Source: DATDRQ01 sp035291645 (GTDB lineage Bacteria; Chloroflexota; Anaerolineae; Anaerolineales; UBA4823). From it: 15,261 bases of DNA. The DNA is taken from contig DATDRQ010000245.1 in NCBI GenBank assembly GCA_035291645.1, positions 1-15,261 on the forward strand, in the 5' to 3' direction. This document shows, piece by piece, positions 1 to 6,026 of the stretch. Under the pieces are notes generated by a model. The model did no database searches and was not told the DNA's origin. It was given only the letters and a program-made list of their open reading frames with translations. How positions within the stretch are numbered: the first letter of the stretch is position 1; each line of letters starts with the position of its first letter. Both the position numbers and the translations under genes were made by a program.

Positions 1-1
1 C

Positions 2-400
2 GAGGTGGGGAAAAGAGCGGCTGAACAGGGACGCTCTAACGCATTTTCCGGCCTCACCTCCCTGGACCGGGCGGCGAACTTCATGCAGCAGTACGTGGCT
101 ATCTGGCAACAGTGGATGGCGGTAGAGGGAGTATTAACGGTCCGCTTCGAGGACATGGTCAGCCATTACGACGAGGCAGGGCAACGCCTGGTGATCTACC
201 TGGGTCTCTCTACGGAAGACAAGACGGTTAGCGCGGTCTTGGAGAAATATCGGCCTGAACATGGGGAGAACGGCCAACGGGGGACCCATTTCAGCCAGGG
301 GAAAGCCGAGCGATTCCGGCGCGTGCTCACGGCGGAGCAGCTGGAGGCATTCACCAGCGCTTTCTCGGATCCCTTGAAGCAAATGGGATATCCGGCGTAG
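2..400 (+). CDS. Sulfotransferase family protein, C-terminal part (5' end cut by window edge)
   Basis: The reading frame is open from the left edge to a TAG at 398-400, so the GTG at position 5 is probably not the start and only about the last 132 residues are visible. These contain an RFEDM motif, resembling the (R/Y)-x-E-D-L element of PAPS-dependent sulfotransferases. An HFSQGKAERFRRVL stretch follows and matches the family's usual tail (a glycine or lysine-containing turn, then a helix that ends at a short C-terminus after GYPA). The PAPS 5'-phosphosulfate loop would lie in the missing N-terminal half, so neither substrate nor activity can be judged. Family members move sulfate to carbohydrates, lipids or peptides. 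The gene is followed by a promoter for panB and is unlikely to belong to that operon. Family assignment is moderately sure; the substrate is unknown. Confidence 0.65.
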   Translation, partial: EVGKRAAEQGRSNAFSGLTSLDRAANFMQQYVAIWQQWMAVEGVLTVRFEDMVSHYDEAGQRLVIYLGLSTEDKTVSAVLEKYRPEHGENGQRGTHFSQGKAERFRRVLTAEQLEAFTSAFSDPLKQMGYPA

Positions 401-407
401 CAGCCTC

Positions 408-436
408 TTGTCAAATCTGGCAGATTCCGACATAAT
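408..436 (+). promoter_or_regulatory. Sigma70-type promoter for the panB operon
   Basis: TTGTCA at 408-413 and CATAAT at 431-436 are separated by 17 bp, each matching the sigma70 consensus at five of six positions. Transcription would begin near 443, giving a leader of about 160 nt before the panB start at 603. The promoter starts just 8 bp after the upstream stop codon. The assignment rests on sequence match only. Confidence 0.6.
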
Positions 437-500
437 AAGGGCGGCGCTCGGATCGCGTGCGACCGTGACGCTGGAATATTCATTCTATCTTTGTCCTTGC

Positions 501-570
501 CAGTGACAGGTTTGGATTTGAAAGAAATCCGGGAGATCTGGCCCTCCCGGTAAATTCCTCCCGGTCACTG
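501..570 (+). promoter_or_regulatory. Candidate structured leader RNA (three-way junction) upstream of panB
   Basis: A perfect 7-bp outer stem (CAGTGAC 501-507 with GTCACTG 564-570) encloses two hairpins. One is GGATTT/AAATCC at 514-519 and 525-530 with a 5-nt loop. The other is CCGGGAG/CTCCCGG at 529-535 and 544-550 with an 8-nt loop, sharing two bases with the first. The layout resembles riboswitch junctions. A conserved 'pan' RNA motif is known in leaders of panB genes, including in Chloroflexi, and has a hairpin with two bulged adenines. I could not confirm that signature here, so this may be that motif, another regulator or chance. Pairings are seen; function is inferred. Confidence 0.4.
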
Positions 571-576
571 CTCCGG

Positions 577-600
577 ACCCTACCCACTGAAAGGAGGGTA
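577..600 (+). promoter_or_regulatory. Possible hairpin hiding the panB ribosome binding site
   Basis: The panB Shine-Dalgarno AAGGAGG lies at 591-597, five bases before the GTG start at 603. It can pair with the upstream C-rich run in two registers: ACCCT 577-581 with AGGGT 595-599, or TACCC 581-585 with GGGTA 596-600. Each is only 5 bp, so the fold is weak alone, but it would place translation of panB under leader control if the upstream junction shifts it. Confidence 0.3.
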
Positions 601-602
601 CC

Positions 603-1499
603 GTGTCGACCACCCGTACGATCCCTGATTCGACCCTGATAGCGGGTCGCAAGAAGGTCACCACCCGAGTCTTTCAACAAAAGAAGGCCGGCGGACAGCC
701 GATCACGATGCTGACCGCTTACGACTACCCGATGGCATTGGCGATCGACCGGGTCGGGATGGATGCCATCCTGGTCGGCGATTCACTGGGGATGGTCGTC
801 CTAGGGTACGAAAACACGCTGCCGGTCACGATGGAGGAAATGTTACACCACTGCCGGGCAGTGGCGCGCGGGGCCCGGTATGCCCTCCTGATCGGCGACA
901 TGCCTTTCATGTCCTACCAGGTGTCTATCACGGAAGCGGTGCGCAATGCCGGGCGCTTCCTGCAAGAAGGGGGTATGGATGCCGTCAAGCTGGAAGGCGG
1001 CCGGGATCGGTCGGAAGCGGTGCGGGTGATCACGGGCGCCGGAATCCCGGTGATGGGCCATCTGGGTCTGACGCCACAGAGCGTCCACCAGCTGGGGGGA
1101 TTCAGGGCGCAAGGCAAGACGGCTTCCGCAGCCAAGCGTCTGTTGGATGATGCCCTTCTGCTGGAAGAAGCAGGATGTTTCAGCCTGGTGCTTGAATCGG
1201 TGCCTGGCAGGCTCGGGCACTATATCTCAGAAAGGCTGAAGATTCCGACCATCGGGATTGGAGCGGGGATTGGTTGTGATGGCCAGGTGCTGGTGACGCA
1301 CGATTTGCTAGGTCTCTTCGACCGTTTCACTCCAAAATTCGCCCAACGCTATGCAAACCTGCATGCCGAGATGAACCGGGCTTTCGAGGCGTATAAATCA
1401 GACGTCGAAAGCCGAACCTTCCCCGGTCCTGCTCACACGGTCGAAATGCCGGAGGAGGAATGGCTGGCTCTCCTGAGCGACTCTGGCGAGAGCCAGTGA
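603..1499 (+). CDS. panB: 3-methyl-2-oxobutanoate hydroxymethyltransferase (ketopantoate synthase)
   Basis: PanB transfers a one-carbon unit from 5,10-methylene-tetrahydrofolate to 2-oxoisovalerate, giving ketopantoate, the first committed step of pantothenate synthesis in the cytoplasm. The 298-aa protein has the family blocks in order: MLTAYDYP (36-43), VGDSLGMV, GDMPF, VKLEGG, GHLGLTPQS and GIGAG.GCDGQ. By position against the E. coli enzyme, the metal ligands are Asp60, Asp99 and Glu131, the substrate lysine is Lys129 and the catalytic glutamate is Glu198, so it should be active. The start is GTG at 603, chosen because AAGGAGG sits five bases upstream and the N-terminus has the usual length, with about 15 extra leading residues. 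It opens a pan operon; panE begins 31 bp after its stop. Identification is secure. Confidence 0.97.
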   Translation: MSTTRTIPDSTLIAGRKKVTTRVFQQKKAGGQPITMLTAYDYPMALAIDRVGMDAILVGDSLGMVVLGYENTLPVTMEEMLHHCRAVARGARYALLIGDMPFMSYQVSITEAVRNAGRFLQEGGMDAVKLEGGRDRSEAVRVITGAGIPVMGHLGLTPQSVHQLGGFRAQGKTASAAKRLLDDALLLEEAGCFSLVLESVPGRLGHYISERLKIPTIGIGAGIGCDGQVLVTHDLLGLFDRFTPKFAQRYANLHAEMNRAFEAYKSDVESRTFPGPAHTVEMPEEEWLALLSDSGESQ

Positions 1500-1530
1500 G
1501 AGGGCCAGGTTTACTGGTACAGGTGATGCG

Positions 1531-2559
1531 ATGACTGATAATAACAGAAACCAATCTATCCTGATCGTAGGAACCGGCGCTATGGCGAGCCTGTTCGCCG
1601 CTCGCCTGGCGGCAATCGGGAGACAGGTAACGCTTCTAGGCACCTGGCAGGAAGGCCTGGAAGCGCTTCAAAAGAACGGGGTTCACCTGGTGGATGAACA
1701 AGGGGAAGAGCGCGTCTATCCGGTCGAAGCGACGGACGATCCACTGCTCTGCGCCGGAGCGAAACAAGCCCTGGTTCTGGTCAAGTCCTGGCAGACAAAA
1801 CGCGCCGCCCGGCAGCTAGCTGATTGCTTGAGCCCGAATGGGGTGGCGCTAACCCTGCAAAACGGGCTGGACAACTACCAGGTGCTCGCCGGTTCCATCG
1901 GGGAAGCCCGCGCGGCTCTGGGGGTTACCACTGCTGGAGCCACCCTGCTGGCTCCCGGCCGCGTCCGAGTAGGCGGAAACGGGAAGATCTCCATCAGCGC
2001 ACACCCGCGGGTTGTTGGGCTGGCCGATCTCCTGCACGCCGCTGGATTCACAGTCGAAATTGTTAATGATGCGAACGCCTTGTTGTGGGGGAAACTGGTG
2101 ATTAACGCGGCCATCAACCCGCTGACTGCGCTGCTGCGTGTGCCGAATGGGGAGCTTCTCCGGCGTCCAACGGCGCGCACCCTGATGGGGATTGCTGCCC
2201 GAGAGGCCGCACTAGTCGCCGCTGCCCTGGGTATCCAGCTTCCCTTTCCCGATCCAATCCTGGCCGTGGAAGACGTCGCCAGAATGACGGAGAGCAACCT
2301 CTCCTCGATGTTGAGAGACGTCCTGCGGGATTCGCCTACTGAGATCGACTCAATCAATGGGGCGATCATCCGCGCAGGCGAGTCGACCGGGGTGGCGACT
2401 CCCATTAACCGGCTGTTGTGGGAACTGGTCAGCGCAATGGAGGTGGAGCCGGAGGGACAGCCAGCGGCTTTGAAATCCAGATCGAAACCAAATAAAAAAC
2501 GGGTGGTGTCGGGACAACGTCCGCACCATCCGCTGAATTATCTGGGGCGAATAGAATGA
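1531..2559 (+). CDS. panE: 2-dehydropantoate 2-reductase (ketopantoate reductase)
   Basis: PanE reduces ketopantoate to pantoate with NADPH. The N-terminus carries the Rossmann loop VGTGAMAS (13-20), with alanine where the third glycine of GxGxxG usually stands; this is also common in related reductases. Catalytic and substrate residues can be placed by comparison with E. coli: Asn111, Lys188, Asn192, Asn196, Ser258 and Glu271, in the contexts LQNGLDNY, GKLVINAAINP and TEIDSINGAI. The protein is 342 aa, about 40 longer than usual; the excess is a C-terminal tail from about residue 304 that is rich in lysine, arginine and proline. The ATG has a modest AGGTGA upstream. The stop overlaps the panC start (ATGA), which suggests translational coupling. 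ApbA/PanE paralogues exist, but the operon context supports this role. Confidence 0.93.
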   Translation: MTDNNRNQSILIVGTGAMASLFAARLAAIGRQVTLLGTWQEGLEALQKNGVHLVDEQGEERVYPVEATDDPLLCAGAKQALVLVKSWQTKRAARQLADCLSPNGVALTLQNGLDNYQVLAGSIGEARAALGVTTAGATLLAPGRVRVGGNGKISISAHPRVVGLADLLHAAGFTVEIVNDANALLWGKLVINAAINPLTALLRVPNGELLRRPTARTLMGIAAREAALVAAALGIQLPFPDPILAVEDVARMTESNLSSMLRDVLRDSPTEIDSINGAIIRAGESTGVATPINRLLWELVSAMEVEPEGQPAALKSRSKPNKKRVVSGQRPHHPLNYLGRIE

Positions 2560-3392
2560 AAGTCGTCACCAGGCTCCCTGACTTACGATCTGCCCGTGTA
2601 AACCTGGAAGAGCCGGTGGGATTCGTCCCCACCATGGGGTATCTTCACGAAGGGCACCTGTCACTGGTAAGGCGGGCGCGCGCGGAATGCAAAAGTGTGG
2701 TAGCCAGTATTTTCGTCAATCCTACCCAATTCGGACCGGGCGAGGACCTGGCGGCCTACCCGCGCGATCTCGAGCGCGATCTGGCTTTACTCCGCCTGGA
2801 AAACGTCGACCTGGTCTGGGCTCCTGAATCAGAATCCCTATACACTCCCGGATTTCAAACGTGGGTTATCGTGGAGGATGTGACGAAGATGCTCGAAGGT
2901 GCGTTGCGGCCAGGACACTTCCGCGGTGTGACGACGATCGTCGCCAAGCTGTTCATTTGGGTCCAACCAGACCGGGCCTACTTTGGTCAAAAGGATGCCC
3001 AGCAAACGGTCGTGATCCGCCGCATGGTGCAGGATCTGAATTTCCCGATCCAGGTGATCGTCTGCCCGACGGTGCGCGAGCCGGATGGGCTGGCCAAGTC
3101 GAGCCGCAACGTTTACTTGAACCCGGATGAACGCCGGGCTGCAGTCGTGCTGTACCAAGCCCTGACCATGGCGCAGCAGGCCTTCCTCTCCGGGGAACGC
3201 CAGCCAGATACCCTGCGGAATGTCATGATAGACACCATCCAGGACGAGCCGTTGGCGAACTTGCAGTATGTCTCCTGCGCTGACCCGGATACGCTAGTAG
3301 AATTGGAGAGCCGGGTGGAGCGCGCCCTGCTTTCGATGGCTATTTTCTTTCGAAAGACCCGCTTGATCGACAACCTGCTTCTTGAAGGATGA
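2556..3392 (+). CDS. panC: Pantothenate synthetase (pantoate--beta-alanine ligase)
   Basis: PanC joins pantoate and beta-alanine using ATP through a pantoyl-adenylate. The 278-aa length is normal. Visible signatures are VPTMGYLHEGH with the HxGH nucleotide-binding histidines His31 and His34, FVNPTQF, the FRGV block, FGQKDAQQ (143-150) and GLAKSSRN (178-185). The last is the KMSKS-like loop, with lysine where many homologues have methionine. The ATG start overlaps the panE stop by four bases. Beta-alanine is normally made by PanD, and no panD lies in the window, so it must be encoded elsewhere or beta-alanine is obtained another way. The coaX start follows 10 bp after the stop. Identification is secure. 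Confidence 0.97.
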   Translation: MKVVTRLPDLRSARVNLEEPVGFVPTMGYLHEGHLSLVRRARAECKSVVASIFVNPTQFGPGEDLAAYPRDLERDLALLRLENVDLVWAPESESLYTPGFQTWVIVEDVTKMLEGALRPGHFRGVTTIVAKLFIWVQPDRAYFGQKDAQQTVVIRRMVQDLNFPIQVIVCPTVREPDGLAKSSRNVYLNPDERRAAVVLYQALTMAQQAFLSGERQPDTLRNVMIDTIQDEPLANLQYVSCADPDTLVELESRVERALLSMAIFFRKTRLIDNLLLEG

Positions 3393-3402
3393 ATCCTGGA
3401 CT

Positions 3403-4164
3403 ATGCTGCTTACCGTCGATATTGGTAACACCAACCTCACCCTGGGCCTGTTCGATGGAGATCACTTAGGCCCCCGCTGGCGTCTGGCGACCGATCACGA
3501 ACGGATGCCGGATGAATACGGGCTGCAGTTCATAGGCCTGCTCGAGCATGCCGGGCGAAAACCTGATGAGCTTACCGGCATTTGCCTGGCGTCGGTCGTC
3601 CCACCGCTCACCGGGAGGGTTGCCCAGGCCTGCAGACAGTATCTTGGGCTGGACCCACTGGTCGTCGACGCCGGGGTGAAAACCGGCGTACGCATCCGAT
3701 ACGAAGACCCGCGCGCGGTGGGCGCAGACCGGATCGCGGATGCAGCCGCTGTCCAGCACCTGTATAGCACGCCGGCCTGTGTCGTCGACTTCGGCACGGC
3801 GACCACCTTCGATGCGATCACCCGGGAGGGGGATTACCTGGGCGGAGCCATCGCTCCGGGTATCGGGATTGCTGCCGAAGCCCTGTTCCTGAGGACAGCC
3901 AAACTGCCGCGCGTGGACCTGCAACGACCGCCGGCTGCTATCGGGCGCAATACCGTGCATGCCATGCAGTCCGGACTGCTTTTTGGCTATGTTAGCCTGG
4001 TTGAGGGGATGGTTGTTCGCTTTCGTCAGGAGTTAGGATCTGATACGACCGTTATTGCCACCGGCGGTCTGGCGGAGGTCGTGGCCGCCGAGACGAATGC
4101 TATCCAGGTGATCGCGCCCTGGCTGACCCTGGATGGGTTGCGCATCATATGGGGGATGAATTAA
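3403..4164 (+). CDS. coaX: Type III pantothenate kinase
   Basis: CoaX phosphorylates pantothenate to 4'-phosphopantothenate, the entry to coenzyme A synthesis. It belongs to the ASKHA fold and, unlike the type I kinase CoaA, the family is known to escape feedback inhibition by CoA. The N-terminal phosphate loop DIGNTN (6-11), the PRAVGADRI block with the catalytic Asp109, VVDFGTATTFD (127-137, potassium and phosphate region), GGAIAPGIG (147-155) and the second phosphate motif ATGGLAE (219-225) are all present. I start at ATG 3403 (253 aa). The frame is open up to a TTG at 3382, but homologues begin directly with a short hydrophobic strand before DIGNTN. GAAGGA at 3384-3389 could serve as a distant ribosome site. 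It is clearly the fourth gene of the pan operon. Confidence 0.95.
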   Translation: MLLTVDIGNTNLTLGLFDGDHLGPRWRLATDHERMPDEYGLQFIGLLEHAGRKPDELTGICLASVVPPLTGRVAQACRQYLGLDPLVVDAGVKTGVRIRYEDPRAVGADRIADAAAVQHLYSTPACVVDFGTATTFDAITREGDYLGGAIAPGIGIAAEALFLRTAKLPRVDLQRPPAAIGRNTVHAMQSGLLFGYVSLVEGMVVRFRQELGSDTTVIATGGLAEVVAAETNAIQVIAPWLTLDGLRIIWGMN

Positions 4165-4174
4165 AATTTTAAGT

Positions 4175-4795
4175 ATGAAGACTGAAGTCCTTCAGGCCGA
4201 TCACCCTATCGCTCTCCAGCACGCCACCGATGTACTTAACAACGGCGGACTGGTGGTTTTCCCGACCGATACTGTTTACGGCCTGGCAGCCCTCCCTTAT
4301 AACGCTGAATATATCGAAAGACTGTTCGTCGTTAAGGGCCGCAACAGCACCCGCGCTATTGCTGTGCTTGTGGCGGATATCATTGATTTAAGAAAGGTAT
4401 CGGAATCCCCCAATCGAGTTGCCCAGCGCCTGGCAGAGCGGTTCTGGCCCGGTCCTTTGACCTTGATCGTCCCACGCCATCCCAGCCTGCCCGATATCTT
4501 ATCCCCCCTCCCTACGATCGGGGTGCGGGTTCCCGACCATCCGGTGGCGCGCGCCTTGCTCCGAAAAACCGGCCCGCTGGCGGTTACTTCGGCCAACCTA
4601 TCCGGGCGCGAGACAGCCAGCACTGCTCGGGAGGCGTTGGCCCAGCTTGGAGGCCGGATACATCTCATCCTGGATGGGGGAACCACGCCGGGAGGGGTAG
4701 CCTCTACGGTGGTAGACTGTACAACTCAGGAACTGATGATCGTACGCCAGGGACCGATATCGATAGAACAAATGCAGGCAGTATTAGAAGAATAG
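4175..4795 (+). CDS. tsaC: L-threonylcarbamoyladenylate synthase (YrdC/TsaC domain protein)
   Basis: TsaC makes threonylcarbamoyl-AMP from threonine, bicarbonate and ATP, the first step of the universal tRNA modification t6A37. The 206-aa protein is a single YrdC domain without the C-terminal Sua5 domain. Its signatures are GGLVVFPTDTVYGL (24-37), VKGR (53-56), AIAVLV, FWPGPLTLIV (90-99), VRVPDHP and the nucleotide-binding VTSANLSG (137-144). The ATG lies 10 bp after the coaX stop, so it is probably co-transcribed with the pan genes, though no good Shine-Dalgarno is visible in the AT-rich spacer. The second pathway enzyme, TsaD, is encoded convergently just downstream. A rho-independent terminator closes the run at 4894-4942. 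Confidence 0.94.
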   Translation: MKTEVLQADHPIALQHATDVLNNGGLVVFPTDTVYGLAALPYNAEYIERLFVVKGRNSTRAIAVLVADIIDLRKVSESPNRVAQRLAERFWPGPLTLIVPRHPSLPDILSPLPTIGVRVPDHPVARALLRKTGPLAVTSANLSGRETASTAREALAQLGGRIHLILDGGTTPGGVASTVVDCTTQELMIVRQGPISIEQMQAVLEE

Positions 4796-4842
4796 AGAAT
4801 TGTTGAAGGATATATTTCTAACCAATCCTTAAAGTTCTCTTC

Positions 4843-4870
4843 ATGCACGCTTCAGGTGCGTGCATATAAT
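4843..4870 (+). promoter_or_regulatory. Palindrome overlapping a perfect -10 box
   Basis: ATGCACGC (4843-4850) and GCGTGCAT (4858-4865) form a perfect 8-bp inverted repeat with a 7-nt spacer. Its right end runs into TATAAT at 4865-4870, a perfect sigma70 -10. No good -35 lies 16-18 bp upstream. It could be an operator-controlled start site for a short transcript ending at the terminator 4894-4942, or merely part of the 3' untranslated region of tsaC. Confidence 0.35.
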
Positions 4871-4893
4871 GATAGTTGCATTCTCCTCACTAC

Positions 4894-4942
4894 AACCGCC
4901 CACGGGGAATCGGAGCCATCCCCAAAGGGCGGTTTGGTTTTT
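4894..4942 (+). terminator. Rho-independent terminator after tsaC
   Basis: AACCGCCC (4894-4901) pairs with GGGCGGTT (4927-4934), and an inner stem GGGGA/TCCCC (4904-4908 with 4919-4923) extends it. The T-rich run TTTGGTTTTT follows at 4933-4942. The T-tract points to termination of + strand transcripts. It lies 12 bp short of the convergent tsaD stop. Confidence 0.8.
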
Positions 4943-4953
4943 AATGAAGGAAC

Positions 4954-6012
4954 TCACAGCTCGGAGAGGGGCCAGTTGGGAAGCACGTCCATGTTCAATG
5001 GATCTCGCTGGCCTGCCAGGAAGCGGATGAAACCGGCCCCGGCGATCATGGCGGCATTATCGGTGCACAAGAAGAGCGGTGGAATATGAACCGGACAGTT
5101 GGCCCGGGATTGGAAGGCGTTCCGCAACGCCCGGTTGGCGGAGACGCCGCCAGCCACCAGGATTTCCTTAGCATCGAATTGGGCGGCTGCCGCCATCGTC
5201 TTCCCGACCAGGACGTCGACAACCGCGGCCTGGAAGCTGGCAGCCAGATCGCTGACTGGCAGCGGCTGTTCGCCAGCTTCGATTTTACGCACCTCGCGCA
5301 GCACGGCGGTCTTCAAACCACTGAAAGAAAAATCCCAGCTGCCTTCCAGCCAGGCGCGCGGGAAATCGAAGGCAGCTGCATTGCCGCCATCTGCTGCTTT
5401 CTGGATCGAGGGCCCACCCGGGTAAGCCAGCCCTAGCAAGCGGGCAACCTTGTCGAATGCTTCGCCGGCTGCATCGTCCAGAGTAGCACCTAATCGCTCA
5501 TATCTTAGATGATCCTTCATTAACACCAGTTCTGTGTGCCCGCCGGAGACGATCAGAACCAAAAGGGGAAATTGTGGTTCCGGAGGGGGCGCCTTTTCTG
5601 GCGTGTAAAGCCAGGCAGAATAGATGTGAGCTTCCAGATGATTGATACCGATCAAAGGTAACCCGGTGCCCAAACCAAGCCCTTTTGCCAGGTTCAAGCC
5701 GACCACCAAAGAACCGGGGAGACCGGGTCCACGGGTGATGGCAATGGCATCCAAATCCCCTAGCGTCAGGTGAGCGTGCTGGAGAGCCTGGTCTACTATT
5801 GTGTAGATCGTCAGGATATGTTGCCTGGAGGCGACCTCTGGGTAAACGCCGCCAAACTGGGCGTGCAGGTCTGCCTGCGAGGCGACCCAGTTGGAGAGGA
5901 TGACCCGACCCTGTTCTACGACTGAGGCAGCTGTCTCGTCGCAGGAAGTCTCGATCCCCAGGATGCGTACCGGATGGTTTGGAAAAATGGTGCGGGGCTG
6001 TAAAGAGGCCAT
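4954..6012 (-). CDS. tsaD: tRNA N6-adenosine threonylcarbamoyltransferase
   Basis: TsaD transfers the threonylcarbamoyl group from TC-AMP to A37 of ANN-decoding tRNAs, acting in a complex with TsaB and TsaE. The 352-aa protein has the expected ASKHA features: GIETSCDET (19-27), the metal-binding NHLEAH with His125 and His129, VSGGHTEL (155-162), FSFSGLKTAV (228-237), VAGGVSANRALR and the third metal ligand Asp318 in CTDNAAMIA. The ATG at 6012 gives about ten residues ahead of the conserved core, slightly longer than usual; no strong Shine-Dalgarno is visible. It is the last gene of a - strand run, 14 bp after the M24 peptidase. It converges on tsaC, its pathway partner. TsaB and TsaE are not in the window. 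Confidence 0.96.
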   Translation of the reverse strand: MASLQPRTIFPNHPVRILGIETSCDETAASVVEQGRVILSNWVASQADLHAQFGGVYPEVASRQHILTIYTIVDQALQHAHLTLGDLDAIAITRGPGLPGSLVVGLNLAKGLGLGTGLPLIGINHLEAHIYSAWLYTPEKAPPPEPQFPLLVLIVSGGHTELVLMKDHLRYERLGATLDDAAGEAFDKVARLLGLAYPGGPSIQKAADGGNAAAFDFPRAWLEGSWDFSFSGLKTAVLREVRKIEAGEQPLPVSDLAASFQAAVVDVLVGKTMAAAAQFDAKEILVAGGVSANRALRNAFQSRANCPVHIPPLFLCTDNAAMIAGAGFIRFLAGQRDPLNMDVLPNWPLSEL

Positions 6013-6026
6013 ATATCGAGCTGCTT

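Noticed and set aside
5..400. Complete 131-aa protein starting at GTG 5
   Set aside because: The frame stays open to the window edge and the visible part matches only the C-terminal end of a sulfotransferase domain, so the true start lies outside.
400..602. T-box leader for panB
   Set aside because: No T-box bulge sequence (TGGNACCGCG-like) is present and the downstream genes are not amino-acid or aminoacyl-tRNA related.
1875..2405. Open frame of 176 aa on the - strand inside panE
   Set aside because: It is antisense to a secure gene, has low-complexity Ser/Arg-rich composition typical of shadow frames in GC-rich DNA, and no ribosome site.
4856..5089. 77-aa + strand gene between tsaC and tsaD
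   Set aside because: It runs through the terminator and into the tsaD coding region in antisense, and has no ribosome binding site.
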